From assembly GCF_004323735.1 (NCBI RefSeq), contig NZ_CP036455.1, positions 2,661,101-2,725,100 of the forward strand: a DNA stretch of 64,000 bases. The letters run 5' to 3'. Positions 47,906 through 57,054 of this stretch are shown here, piece after piece. A program made the position numbers and the translations under genes. A model generated the notes under the pieces. The model made no database searches. It had not been told where the DNA came from and saw nothing but the letters and a program-made list of their open reading frames with translations. The stretch comes from Streptomonospora litoralis (lineage in GTDB: Bacteria > Actinomycetota > Actinomycetes > Streptosporangiales > Streptosporangiaceae). Each line of letters opens with the position of its first letter. Position 1 is the stretch's first letter.

Positions 47906-49555
47906 TTGGTTACCGAAGGCGCCCGGCACACCGGCGAAGAAGCCGGGAGGGCCCCTGCGGCGGTCGAAGGACCTCCCCGGCGCTCGCTGAGCGGTCCCGC
48001 CCCGCGCGCCCTCGCGGCCGCGGCGGCGGGGCTGTGCCAGCTGCTCGCTCTGCCGCCCTACGGGCTGTGGTGGCTCGGTCCTCTCGGCGCCGCCCTGCTC
48101 ACTCTCGCGGTCATGGGCACCCGCCTGCGCCGGGCCGGATGGCTCGGGCTGCTGGCCGGCGCCGCGCTGATGGTTCCGCTGATCCGCTGGCAGGACGTCT
48201 TCGGCACCGACGTGTGGCTGATCATCGCCGCCGCCGAGTCCGTGTACTTCGCGCCGATGGCCGCGGGCATCGCCCTGGTCGCGCGACTGCCGGGATGGCC
48301 GGTGTGGACCGCGGCGCTGTGGGTGCTGCAAGAAGCCGTGCGCGCCCGTTTCCCGCTGGGCGGGTTCCCCTGGGGCAAGCTCGCCTTCGCCCAGCCCGAC
48401 ACCCCCTTCACCGGATACGCGGCCCTCGGGTCCTCGCCGCTGGCAACCTTCGCCGTGGCGCTGACGGGCACGCTGCTGCTGGCGGCGGTGCTGCGCCTGG
48501 CGCGGCGGCCGCGGGCCCCGCTGGCCGCGACGGCGGGACTGGCGGCGGGCGCCGCCGCCCTCACCGCCGGCGGCGCCGCCCTGCCTGCGCTGACCGCCCC
48601 CGCCGTCGACCACACCGCCACCGTCGCCCTGGTGCAGGGCAACGTGCCCGGCGTGGGGGAGATGAGCGTCCTCGGCGAGCGCATGCAGGTGCTGCGCAAC
48701 CACACCGAGGGCGTACACCGGCTCGCCGACCGGGTCGAGGCGGGCGAGGCCCAGCAGCCCGACCTGGTGGTGCTGCCGGAGAACGCCAGCGACATCGACA
48801 CCTACACCGACCCGGCCGCGGCCGAGATGATCAGCGAGGCCGCCCGCGACATCGGGGCGCCCCTGCTGTTCGGCATCACCCGCTACAGCGCCGACGGCAC
48901 CGAGCGCGAGGTGCGCAGCGTCGTGTGGGACCCCGAGGACGGACCCGGCGACTACTACACCAAGCGCTACCTGGTGCCCTTCGGCGAGTACATCCCCTAC
49001 CGTGATTTCTTCACCCGCTTCGTGCAGCGCCTGGAGCACGTCAGCAGCGACGCCGTTCCCGGCGACGAGCCGGGGGCGCTGACATTGGGCGGGACGACCC
49101 TGGCCACCGCGATCTGCTTCGACGTGGCCTTCGACCCGCCGGTGCGCGAGTCGGTGGCCGCCGGGGGCCAGATCATCGCCGTGCCCACCAACAACGCCAA
49201 CTACAACTTCACCGGCCAGTCCGAACAGCAGTTGGCCATCACCCGGCTGCGCGCCGTCGAGCACGGGCGCCCCGCCGTGGTCGCCTCTACCAGCGGCATC
49301 AGCGCCGTGGTGACCAGGCGCGGCGAAGTCACCTACCGCTCGCCCGAGGCGCAGTCGGCCGTGCACGTGGCCGAACTGCCGGCCATGACCGGTCTGACCC
49401 CGGCCACCCGCCTGGGAGCGCTGCCCGAGGCGGCGCTGTGCGCGGCGGCCGCGGGCGCACTCGGTGCCGCGCTCGCCGCGGCCGGCCGGCGCCGCCGCGC
49501 CCCGGTCGGCGAGGGGGACCGGGCTCAGGACGGTGCCGCCCCGCCGGCCGGCTGA
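47906..49555 (+). CDS. lnt: Apolipoprotein N-acyltransferase
   Basis: The 549-residue membrane enzyme adds the third acyl chain to lipoproteins. About six helices (to ~215) precede a nitrilase-like domain with the triad E292 (VVLPENASD), K353 (YYTKRYLVPFGEYIPYR) and C404 (ATAICFDVAF). The start appears to be a TTG at 47906; no ATG or GTG precedes the first helix in a sensible place. Substrates in the window would include the FKBP protein and the sugar-binding lipoprotein. Confidence 0.93.
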   Translation: MVTEGARHTGEEAGRAPAAVEGPPRRSLSGPAPRALAAAAAGLCQLLALPPYGLWWLGPLGAALLTLAVMGTRLRRAGWLGLLAGAALMVPLIRWQDVFGTDVWLIIAAAESVYFAPMAAGIALVARLPGWPVWTAALWVLQEAVRARFPLGGFPWGKLAFAQPDTPFTGYAALGSSPLATFAVALTGTLLLAAVLRLARRPRAPLAATAGLAAGAAALTAGGAALPALTAPAVDHTATVALVQGNVPGVGEMSVLGERMQVLRNHTEGVHRLADRVEAGEAQQPDLVVLPENASDIDTYTDPAAAEMISEAARDIGAPLLFGITRYSADGTEREVRSVVWDPEDGPGDYYTKRYLVPFGEYIPYRDFFTRFVQRLEHVSSDAVPGDEPGALTLGGTTLATAICFDVAFDPPVRESVAAGGQIIAVPTNNANYNFTGQSEQQLAITRLRAVEHGRPAVVASTSGISAVVTRRGEVTYRSPEAQSAVHVAELPAMTGLTPATRLGALPEAALCAAAAGALGAALAAAGRRRRAPVGEGDRAQDGAAPPAG

Positions 49556-49649
49556 GGTCCGCCGGCATCACGGCCGCCCGATCGGGAACGAACGGCGGGG
49601 TGCGTGCGTTGACATCGAAGGGAGGCCTGCCGAGTCGAGGATGGTGCCC

Positions 49650-50144
49650 ATGCCGCTGCTGATCGTCATCGCGCTGATGGCGCTGCCCTTCCTGGAGATC
49701 TGGCTGATGATCCTGGTCGGCCAGCAGATCGGCGTCGCCTGGACCATCGCGCTGCTGTTCGCCCTCAGCGCCGCCGGTGTCGTCGTGCTGCGCAGTGCCG
49801 GGACCAAGACCTTCCGCGAGGCCGATGCGGCCATGCGCACCGGTACACCCCCGCAGGGCGGACTGCTGGACACCTTGATGCTGATGGTCGGCGGCATCCT
49901 GCTGCTTACTCCGGGCTTCGTCACCGCCGCGCTGGGCGCCGTGATGGCACTGCCCTTCACCCGGCCCGCGCTGCGCTGGGCGTTCACCGGCTGGGCCGAG
50001 CGCCGCGTGAAGCGCATGCGCGACTCCGCCGAGGCCGAGTTCGTCGCCCAGGGCGGGCGCATCCCGCCCCAGCCGGGGCGTCAGGGCGAGCGGGCCCCCA
50101 GCGGTGGCCGGGTCATCCGGGGGCGTGTCGTCGAGGACGAGTGA
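49650..50144 (+). CDS. fxsA: FxsA family membrane protein
   Basis: About 164 residues with the FxsA pattern: N-terminal helix [40 protein letters not shown], and [20 protein letters not shown] with [15 protein letters not shown] basic C-terminal tail follows (rich in Arg and Gln). FxsA was first known for suppressing phage exclusion, but its role in actinobacteria is unknown. The ATG at 49650 has GAGG at nine bases; the ATG at 49641 would add three residues. It follows lnt by ~95 bp and may be cotranscribed. Confidence 0.88.
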   Translation: MPLLIVIALMALPFLEIWLMILVGQQIGVAWTIALLFALSAAGVVVLRSAGTKTFREADAAMRTGTPPQGGLLDTLMLMVGGILLLTPGFVTAALGAVMALPFTRPALRWAFTGWAERRVKRMRDSAEAEFVAQGGRIPPQPGRQGERAPSGGRVIRGRVVEDE

Positions 50145-50244
50145 GGGCCGCGGCCTGGGCGAGCGGCGCCTGCCCCGCCGGCGAGCGCTACGCGGCGCGG
50201 GAGCGGACCCGGCGCGTGGGGCCTATGGCGATAGTGTGTCGGGC

Positions 50245-51066
50245 GTGATCGACGACAAGCCGTGGAACTACCTCATGGACATGGACGGGGTGCTCGTACG
50301 CGAGGAGCACCTGGTCCCCGGCGCCGACGAGTTCGTCTCCGAACTGCGCGAGAGCGGCATCGGCTTCATGGTGCTGACCAACAACTCCATCTACACACCG
50401 CGCGATCTGCGCGCCCGTCTCAAGCGCAGCGGACTGGACATCCCCGAGGAGTCCATCTGGACCTCGGCGCTGGCCACCGCCCGATTCCTCAAGGAGCAGC
50501 GGCCCGGCGGTTCGGCCTACGTAGTCGGGGAGTCGGGCCTGACCACCGCACTGCACAGCATCGGCTACGTGCTCACCGACCGCGAACCCGACTACGTCGT
50601 GCTGGGCGAGACCCGCACCTACAGCTTCGAGGCCATCACCCGCGCCATCCGCCTGGTGGAGAGCGGCGCGCGGTTCATCGCCACCAACCCCGATGAGAAG
50701 GGGCCCAGCCGCGAGGGATCGCTCCCGGCGACCGGAGCCGTGGCCGCCCTGATCGAGCGCGCGACCGGGCGGGCCCCCTACTACGTGGGCAAGCCCAATC
50801 CGCTGATGATGCGGTCGGCACTGCGGGCGCTGGGCGCCCACTCCGAGAGCACGGTCATGATCGGCGACCGTATGGATACCGACGTGCGATCCGGACTGGA
50901 GGCGGGTCTGCAGACCCTGCTCGTGCTTTCGGGGATCTCCGGGCGGGACACCGCCGAACTCTTCCCCTACCGTCCGACGAAGGTGCTCGGTTCGGTGGCC
51001 GACCTGGTGGGCCGCACCGGCGACCCCTTCGGCGAGCAGGCGCCCGAGGAGCCCCAGCACAGCTGA
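50245..51066 (+). CDS. HAD-IIA family phosphatase (NagD-like)
   Basis: The 273-residue protein has the class IIA HAD motifs: nucleophile [13 protein letters not shown], motif II LTNNS, the conserved NPDEKGP, motif III Lys in [15 protein letters not shown], and the terminal acid pair [10 protein letters not shown]. The cap between motifs II and III fits NagD/PGP-type phosphatases of sugar phosphates or nucleotides. GTG codons at 50236 and 50245 are both possible starts; I take the second, which matches the homologous [13 protein letters not shown] beginning. Confidence 0.9.
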   Translation: MIDDKPWNYLMDMDGVLVREEHLVPGADEFVSELRESGIGFMVLTNNSIYTPRDLRARLKRSGLDIPEESIWTSALATARFLKEQRPGGSAYVVGESGLTTALHSIGYVLTDREPDYVVLGETRTYSFEAITRAIRLVESGARFIATNPDEKGPSREGSLPATGAVAALIERATGRAPYYVGKPNPLMMRSALRALGAHSESTVMIGDRMDTDVRSGLEAGLQTLLVLSGISGRDTAELFPYRPTKVLGSVADLVGRTGDPFGEQAPEEPQHS

Positions 51067-51143
51067 GCGTGCCGGGCGGCGGACGCCTTCGCGCGGTGCG
51101 AAGGGGCGGTTGGTCCTCCCTGCCGCCGCCCCTCGCGCGTGCT

Positions 51144-51527
51144 TCAGGCGCTGCGCCGCTCCTCGGCCATCGCCTTCATGTGCTCCTGCTCTTCCCGGCG
51201 GCGCGACCGGAGCAGCTCCAGCCGCTCGGCGAGGACCTCTTCCAGGTCCTCCATGCTGCGGCGCTCCAGGAGCATGTCCCAGTGGGTCCGCGCGGGCTTG
51301 GCCTTCTTCTCCTGCGGCTCGCGGCCGTCCACCATCAGGGCGGTGTCGCCGCAGTAGCGGCACTCCCAGTTCGTGGGGACCTCGGCTTCGGTCGCGAAGG
51401 TGATGGAGAAGCGATGACCCTGAGGGCAGTCGTAGGTCACCTCTTGGCGCGGTGCCAGGTCGGTGTTGCGGTCGTTCTCGTAGCTGGTAGCCCCGAGTCG
51501 TGTGCCGCGAAGTGCTCGCTCGGCCAT
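51144..51527 (-). CDS. rbpA: RNA polymerase-binding protein RbpA
   Basis: A 127-residue actinobacterial transcription factor that binds the principal sigma factor and RNA polymerase and stabilises open complexes. It shows the N-terminal ALRGTRLGATSYENDRNT, the core with CPQGHRF and CRYCGDTALMVDG (paired cysteines), and the sigma-interacting helix KPARTHWDMLLERRSMEDLE. The C-terminal helix is charged. A SigR-type promoter lies upstream, as known for the Streptomyces gene. CTGGAGG precedes the ATG. Confidence 0.97.
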   Translation of the reverse strand: MAERALRGTRLGATSYENDRNTDLAPRQEVTYDCPQGHRFSITFATEAEVPTNWECRYCGDTALMVDGREPQEKKAKPARTHWDMLLERRSMEDLEEVLAERLELLRSRRREEQEHMKAMAEERRSA

Positions 51528-51569
51528 CGGTTGCGTGCCTCCAGGCGCTCTTGCGGTCTACATGGCATT

Positions 51570-51595
51570 AACACGTCGGTCCGTGTCAAGATTCC
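51570..51595 (-). promoter_or_regulatory. SigR-type promoter of rbpA
   Basis: On the minus strand GGGAAT (GGAAT at 51595-51591) and GTT (51572-51570) are 18 bp apart. Transcription would begin near 51562, leaving a leader of about 35 nt. A separate TTGACA (within the same spacer) may support a housekeeping promoter. Confidence 0.75.
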
Positions 51596-51855
51596 CCGCA
51601 CTTCGGTCATCCAACCGTGCGATAATGGCCCCTCGCACGTTAACGGGCCGCGCCGAAGCGTAGTCCACGCAGGACACAAGCGCGCAACACCGCGCACACG
51701 GTGCGATCGCACGGCGGACACGTCCCCCGTCGTGACGCGGTCTCCACCGGTTGCGGCGCATCTCGGCCGCGGGGCAGCAGGGAACTTTTTCTTTCGACTC
51801 ACGGGCGAAACAATCTGGCTCTAGTCTCGGATTCCCCTGTGTCCGAGGAGATTCC

Positions 51856-53367
51856 ATGGCCGGTCCTGGACCCCGCCACGCCGCGGCGACTCAGTACAGC
51901 TCCGCCGCAGATCGGTCGCCAGCGGTACCGCTGCACTCGCTCGGCGCCCGCGCCGACGACCCCGACCTGTGGCGCGAACTGCGTGCACGCTGGGGCCCAG
52001 TGGCCCCGGTCGAGACGGAGCCCGGTATCCGTGCCTGGCTGCTGCTGGGCTATCAAGAGAACCTGGAGGCGCTGCGCGACCGGCGCCGCTTCTCCGCGGA
52101 CACGGGCAGCGGAACGGCGCCCTCTGCGGATGCGGACGGCCTCCCGCGCGCCCGGGCGCTGTCCGGCGACGGAGCCGACCACGCCAGGCTGCGCGCGCCC
52201 CTCACCGACGCCCTGGCCCGGATTCCCGCCGAGCGGGTGGCCGCCGAGGTCCGCGGCCCCGCGCTCGCCCTGATCGCCGCTGCGGCGGCCGACGGCCGCA
52301 TCGACCTTGTCGGCGACTACGCCCGGCCGCTGCCTTCGCTTGTGCTCAACCGTTTCTTCGGCCTGCCCGACGACTACGGCCGGCTGCTGGCGCGGCTGAC
52401 CTTCGAGGCCGACAGCGGCGGGGACCCCGCCCGAGCCCGGACCGCGGCGGCCGCGCTCGAGGAGTACTTCACCGGCCTCGTGGCGCGGCGGCGTGCCGAA
52501 AGCGGCGACGACCTCGCCTCGCGCGTGCTCGCCCACCCGGAAGCGCTGAGCGACGCCGAAGCGGCTGCCTGCCTGCGCCTGCTGTGGTCGGCCGGGCACC
52601 GGCCGACGGCCCAGCTCATCGGAAACGCGCTCGGGCTCATCCTGGGAGATGCCCGCATCGGCGCCCTCTACGGCCAGGCGACGCTGCCCTCAGACGACTT
52701 CCTCGACTACGTCATGTGGACCGAGCCGCCGCTGGGCGCGCTCTCCGGTCGCCGCTGCACCGGCGACGTGCGCCTCGGCGGCGCCCATCTGCGCCCCGGC
52801 GACGCCCTGGTGCTGGGCCTGGCCGCCGCCCACGCCGATCCCGCTGTGACGCCCGGCGACCGCGCCGACGGCGCACTCGCCCTGGCCGGCAACCGCTCGC
52901 ACCTGATGTGGGGCGCCGGTGCGCACGGATGCCCCGCGCAGGGCTTCGCCCGCGAGATCGCCGGAACAGCGATCGACACGCTGCTGGAGCGCCTGCCGGG
53001 CTTGCGGGCCGCCGGTGGAAGCCGGCCACGGAGGTACCGCGGAACCGAACTGCAGGGGCCCGCAGAGCTGCATGCGGAGTTTCCCGCCGAGCAGGACACC
53101 ACCGTAGTCGGCGGCCGCCCTCCCGAAGCCCCCCGCTCCGGACGGCGGCGGCGGGCCTTGCCGCGCCCCAGGCCCATGGGGGCCCGCTACCAGGCTCCCC
53201 AGGCTGCCGAGCGACCGTCGCCGGAGGCGGCGTCCGTGCCCGTACCGCGCCCGGCGGGCGCGCGCAGACCACAGGGCCGGGGCGCCCGCTACCAGGCCCC
53301 GGATGCGGCGGCACCGGCGGCCCCCGATCGTCTGCGCGCGCTCCTGGACCGCTGGCACGTCCGGTGA
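51856..53367 (+). CDS. Cytochrome P450-like protein lacking ExxR, with C-terminal extension
   Basis: The 503-residue protein follows a bacterial P450 fold to about residue 400, with I-helix AGHRPT (246-251) and heme-ligand region GAGAHGCPAQGFA (C359). The usual ExxR salt-bridge motif is replaced by DYVM (284-287) in a sequence otherwise aligned with the K-helix (DYVMWTEPP). A ~100-residue Arg/Pro-rich tail carries GARYQAP twice. ExxR-less P450s (CYP156/157 groups) are known in Streptomyces. Function unknown; catalysis is uncertain. ATG with GAGGAG six bases upstream. Confidence 0.82.
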   Translation: MAGPGPRHAAATQYSSAADRSPAVPLHSLGARADDPDLWRELRARWGPVAPVETEPGIRAWLLLGYQENLEALRDRRRFSADTGSGTAPSADADGLPRARALSGDGADHARLRAPLTDALARIPAERVAAEVRGPALALIAAAAADGRIDLVGDYARPLPSLVLNRFFGLPDDYGRLLARLTFEADSGGDPARARTAAAALEEYFTGLVARRRAESGDDLASRVLAHPEALSDAEAAACLRLLWSAGHRPTAQLIGNALGLILGDARIGALYGQATLPSDDFLDYVMWTEPPLGALSGRRCTGDVRLGGAHLRPGDALVLGLAAAHADPAVTPGDRADGALALAGNRSHLMWGAGAHGCPAQGFAREIAGTAIDTLLERLPGLRAAGGSRPRRYRGTELQGPAELHAEFPAEQDTTVVGGRPPEAPRSGRRRRALPRPRPMGARYQAPQAAERPSPEAASVPVPRPAGARRPQGRGARYQAPDAAAPAAPDRLRALLDRWHVR

Positions 53368-53388
53368 ACGCACCGTTCTCCGTTCCGT

Positions 53389-53417
53389 CCCCGGCCGCCC
53401 GCGGTGGGCGGCCGGGG
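53389..53417. terminator. Bidirectional terminator
   Basis: A 12-bp perfect GC stem (CCCCGGCCGCCC and its complement) with a 5-nt loop lies between the converging P450-like and nitroreductase genes. Confidence 0.7.
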
Positions 53418-53430
53418 CCCGTGCACAGGC

Positions 53431-53835
53431 TCAGCCGACGGGCTCCAGCAGCACCACCGGGATGTCGCGGTCGGTGCTCGCCTGGTACTCGTCGTACTGC
53501 GGCCACACCTCGGCCATGTGCGGCCACAGCCGCCGCTTCTCCTCCGTGGAGGCGGTGCGCGCCCGCGCCCGGAAGCGGTCCGCCTTGACCTGCACGCCGG
53601 CCTCCGGGTCGGCCTGCAGGTTCTTGTACCACTGCGGGTCGTCGGGATCGCCGCCCTTGGAGGCCACCACCACGTATGCGCCGCCGTCGGTGCGGTAGAT
53701 CAGCGGCGTGCTGCGCTCCAGCCCGGACTTGCGGCCCTTGGTGGTGAGGATCAGCGTCGTGGTGCCCTGCCACTCATGGCCCTCCTCGCCGTCGGTGGCC
53801 TGGTAACGCTCCACATGCTCCTTGCCGAACAGCAC
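53431..53835 (-). CDS. Deazaflavin (F420)-dependent nitroreductase family protein
   Basis: A 134-residue split-barrel protein of the Ddn/DUF385 family. It has GKEHVERYQATDGEEGHEWQ, TLILTTKGRKSGLERSTPLI (the ThrKGRKSG turn that contacts the F420 phosphate tail) and YVVVASKGGDPDDPQWYKNL. Likely cytosolic or membrane-associated and uses reduced F420. The GTG at 53835 has AAGGGG six bases upstream; longer frames upstream are not conserved. Confidence 0.88.
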   Translation of the reverse strand: MLFGKEHVERYQATDGEEGHEWQGTTTLILTTKGRKSGLERSTPLIYRTDGGAYVVVASKGGDPDDPQWYKNLQADPEAGVQVKADRFRARARTASTEEKRRLWPHMAEVWPQYDEYQASTDRDIPVVLLEPVG

Positions 53836-54074
53836 TGCGTCCCCTTCCCAGCCGGGTGCCCGCCCCGCGGAGGCGAGCACCGGTGTTCTTTCTGACCGAC
53901 CGGTGCAGCGTAGTCGACCTGCGGCGATGCGGTCACACTGGCGCACCGCCCCGATCGACACGCTGTAGCGCCTTGACTCCGTTCGCGGCACTCCCGATGA
54001 TCGGTCAGTCGGCATCCGACCCGCCCCGCGGCCACCGCCGCTTCGGGCGGAGATCCCACGAGGAGGTTGAACGG

Positions 54075-55553
54075 GTGACCCCCCGCACACCGCGCTTCGC
54101 GGCGTCCTGGCGCGCCGCCGCCGGAGCGCTCCTGACCGCGACCGCCCTGCTGCTGACCGCGGCACCGGCGGACGCGGACACAAACACGGACGCGAACGCG
54201 AACGCGAACACAGCATCCCCCGGCACCGGCATCACCGACCGGCTCAAGGCCGTCCCCGGACTGCGCATCATCGAGGAGATCGACACCGAGCCCGGTTTCC
54301 GCTACTTCGTTTTGGGCTACGAGCAGCCCGCCGACCACGACGAGCCCGGCGGCCGGACCTTCGAGCAGCGGCTGACCCTGCTGCACCGCGGGTTCGACCG
54401 GCCAACCGTGCTGCACACCAGCGGCTACAACGTCAGCATCGGCGCCTTCCGCAGCGAACCCACCCGTATCGTCGACGGCAACCAGATCTCCACCGAGCAG
54501 CGGTTCTTCGAGCCCTCCCGGCCCGACCCGGCCGACTGGGAGGACCTGGACATCCGCCAGGCCGCCGCCGACCACCACCGCATCGTCGAGGCGCTGAACG
54601 ACGTCTACGAGCAGGAGTGGATCTCCACCGGTGCGTCCAAGGGCGGGATGACCTCCGTCTACCACCGCCGCTTCTACCCCGGCGACCTCGACGGCACCGT
54701 GGCATACGTCGCCCCCAACGACGTGATCGACCGCGCCGACCACGCCTACCGCAGGTTCTTCGACACGGTGGGCGAGGGCCCGCAGTGCCAGAACGACCTG
54801 GAGGCGCTGCAGCGCGCCGCCCTGAAGCGGCGCGGCGAGCTGGTGGAGCACTACACCGGCCTCGCCGAGCGGAACGGCTGGACCTTCGACCGGACCATCG
54901 GCAGCGCCGACCGCTCCTTCGAGATGCTCGTGCTCGACACCCCCTGGGCGTTCTGGCAGTACCAGCCCACCCCCGAGGCGTGCGCCGACATCCCCGCGCC
55001 CGACGCCTCCACCGCCGACATCGCTGCCTTCCTCGACGAGGTCGCCGGCTTCGGCTTCTACACCGACCAGGGCACCACGCCCTACCTGCCCTACTACTTC
55101 CAGGCCGCCACCCAGCTCGGCACGCCCAGCGTGCCGACCAAGCACCTGCGCGGGCTGCTGCGCTACCCGGGCCTGTTCCAGGCGCGCAGCTACCTGCCCG
55201 AGGAGATGGACGTGCCCCGCTTCGACTGGTGGGCCATGCCCGATATCGATCACTGGGTGAGGCACCGTTCCACCGAGATGCTGTTCGTCGACGGCGAATG
55301 GGACCCGTGGGGCGCCGAGCACTTCCGCGCCGGCAGCGAGCGGCGTGACACGATGCGCTTCGTCGCCCCCGAAGCCAACCACGGCGCCGACATCGCCGCC
55401 CTGGAGGCCGACGACCGCGCCGCGGCCACCGCCGCGCTGCGCCGCTGGGCGGGCGTGGACGAAGAGGCCCGGACCATGGCCGAGTGGGTACCCGGCCTGG
55501 ACAACGCCGGCGAGCGCCGGGAGCGGATCGAGCGCGGATTCGGCCTGCGCTAG
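54075..55553 (+). CDS. Secreted tripeptidyl aminopeptidase (peptidase family S37)
   Basis: The 492-residue protein has a Sec signal peptide (about residues 1-35, hydrophobic core AAGALLTATALLLTAAPADA). An Asn/Ala-rich linker (TDANANANT) and the S37 serine peptidase domain follow. Catalytic Ser188 lies in STGASKGGM; the Asp/His are likely in VDGEWDPWGAEH and EANHGADI. S37 enzymes release tripeptides from the N-terminus of secreted or extracellular proteins. The GTG start is fixed by GAGGAGG nine bases upstream. Two overlapping upstream frames are unsupported. Confidence 0.92.
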   Translation: MTPRTPRFAASWRAAAGALLTATALLLTAAPADADTNTDANANANTASPGTGITDRLKAVPGLRIIEEIDTEPGFRYFVLGYEQPADHDEPGGRTFEQRLTLLHRGFDRPTVLHTSGYNVSIGAFRSEPTRIVDGNQISTEQRFFEPSRPDPADWEDLDIRQAAADHHRIVEALNDVYEQEWISTGASKGGMTSVYHRRFYPGDLDGTVAYVAPNDVIDRADHAYRRFFDTVGEGPQCQNDLEALQRAALKRRGELVEHYTGLAERNGWTFDRTIGSADRSFEMLVLDTPWAFWQYQPTPEACADIPAPDASTADIAAFLDEVAGFGFYTDQGTTPYLPYYFQAATQLGTPSVPTKHLRGLLRYPGLFQARSYLPEEMDVPRFDWWAMPDIDHWVRHRSTEMLFVDGEWDPWGAEHFRAGSERRDTMRFVAPEANHGADIAALEADDRAAATAALRRWAGVDEEARTMAEWVPGLDNAGERRERIERGFGLR

Positions 55554-55570
55554 CGATCCTCTCGCTGACA

Positions 55571-55601
55571 CCGGGGCGGGCGCCGTTCGCGCCCGCCCCG
55601 G
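55571..55601. terminator. Bidirectional terminator
   Basis: A 13-bp perfect stem (CCGGGGCGGGCGC) with a 5-nt loop lies between the converging S37 and MFS genes. Confidence 0.75.
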
Positions 55602-55609
55602 CCGCGCAC

Positions 55610-57013
55610 TCAGATGTGCTCGGGCACCTCGTTGCCCGCCTCGCGGATGCCGCGGGAGACGCTCAGCGCGGCCAGCACCGCGAAGCCCAGGACGAAGAAC
55701 ACGATCAGCGACAGGATCGCCAGTCGGTAGTCGCCCCCGGTGGCGTCCAGCGCCACACCCAGCGCCAGCGAGCCCAGAAAGGCCGCCCCCTTGTCGCTGA
55801 TCTCGTAGAGGCCGAAGTACTCGGCCTCCTTGCCGCGCGGGATCAGGTGGGAGAACATCGAGCGTGACAGCGCCTGGGTGCCGCCCAGCACGATGGCGAT
55901 GAAGAACGCCAGCACGAAGAACTGCACCGCCGAGCCCTCGCTGAGCAGCGGCGCCACACTCACCACCGCGATCCACACCACCAGGCTGCCCAGGATCGTG
56001 CGCTTGGTGCCCAGCCGCCGCCCGATCGCGCCGATCAGCAGCGCGCCGCCGAAGGCCACGAACTGCACCATCAGGATGGCGCCGATCTGCACCTCCTGGC
56101 CCAGCCCCAGCGCCTGGTCGGCGAAGGTGGCCGAGAACGCGATGACCGTCTGGATGCCGTCGTTGAACAGGATGTAGGCCACCAGGAACACCAGGGTCCT
56201 CGGGTAGGCGCGCAGGCTGCGCACCGTCGACCACAGCTGGCCGAAACCGCCCAGCACCGCGCGCGTGCCGCTCGCCCGGCCCGGCTCGGCCGGGCGCGTG
56301 CCCGTCAGCACGGTGCCCCGGTAGCGGTTGCGCAGCCGTGTCAGCGGGATGAGGGTGAACACCGCCCACCACACGCCGGCCGAGGCCATCGCGATGCGCA
56401 CCGCGTGCCCCTGCTCCAGTCCGAAGCTCTCGTGGAACAGGTAGAGCACCAGGTGCAGCGTCAGCAGCAGCGCCCCGCCGAGGTAGCCCATCGCCCACCC
56501 GCGGGAGGAGACGTCGTCGCGCTCCTCGGGGGCGGCCAGGTCGGGCAGGAAAGAGTTGTAGACGACCACCGAGGCGCCGAGAGTGAGGTTGGCCAGCACG
56601 AACAGGCCGGCTCCCAGCAGGTACTCGGTGCCGTCGACGAAGTAGAGGCCCATGGTCGCGAACGCCCCGATGTAGGCCAGCAGGCCCATCAGTTCGCGCT
56701 TGCGGCCCGTGTAGTCGGCGACCGCCCCCACCGCCGGCAGCGCCACCAGCTGCAGCAGCACCGACAGCGACGTGGCGTAGGGGTAGAGGGCGGTGGGGTC
56801 GATCATCCAGCCCAGCACCCCGATCCGCCCGCCGGCTCCGGCCGCGTCCTGGGCCAGCGCCGTCAGGTAGGGGCCCAGGAAGACCGAGATGACCGAGGTG
56901 AAGAAGACCGAGTTCGCCCAGTCGTAGAAGTACCAGGCGCGGCGCTCGCTGCGCAGCCGGGCGGGGTCGGACGGTGCCGGCTCGGGCGGCTGCGCCGGGG
57001 GAGTGGTGGCCAT
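55610..57013 (-). CDS. MFS transporter, UMF1/Atg22-like family
   Basis: The 467-residue protein has about 12 helices. The N-terminus reads RRAWYFYDWANSVFFTSVIS, characteristic of the UMF1 family. Other motifs are ADYTGRKRELMGLLAYIGAF in the loop between helices 2 and 3, and the conserved LIPRGKEAEYFGLYE after helix 10. UMF1 proteins are thought to export amino acids or small metabolites. AAGGAC precedes the ATG at 57013. It lies 41 bp downstream of the glycerophosphodiesterase gene, so the two may form an operon. Confidence 0.9.
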   Translation of the reverse strand: MATTPPAQPPEPAPSDPARLRSERRAWYFYDWANSVFFTSVISVFLGPYLTALAQDAAGAGGRIGVLGWMIDPTALYPYATSLSVLLQLVALPAVGAVADYTGRKRELMGLLAYIGAFATMGLYFVDGTEYLLGAGLFVLANLTLGASVVVYNSFLPDLAAPEERDDVSSRGWAMGYLGGALLLTLHLVLYLFHESFGLEQGHAVRIAMASAGVWWAVFTLIPLTRLRNRYRGTVLTGTRPAEPGRASGTRAVLGGFGQLWSTVRSLRAYPRTLVFLVAYILFNDGIQTVIAFSATFADQALGLGQEVQIGAILMVQFVAFGGALLIGAIGRRLGTKRTILGSLVVWIAVVSVAPLLSEGSAVQFFVLAFFIAIVLGGTQALSRSMFSHLIPRGKEAEYFGLYEISDKGAAFLGSLALGVALDATGGDYRLAILSLIVFFVLGFAVLAALSVSRGIREAGNEVPEHI

Positions 57014-57054
57014 GTGGCGTCCTTGTCGGGGTCCGAATGGAGCGGGGGCGGGGG

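Noticed and set aside
51856-53367. A conservon (roadblock/GTPase plus P450) around the P450-like gene
   Set aside because: Neighbours are rbpA and an F420-type reductase; none of the conservon partners is present.
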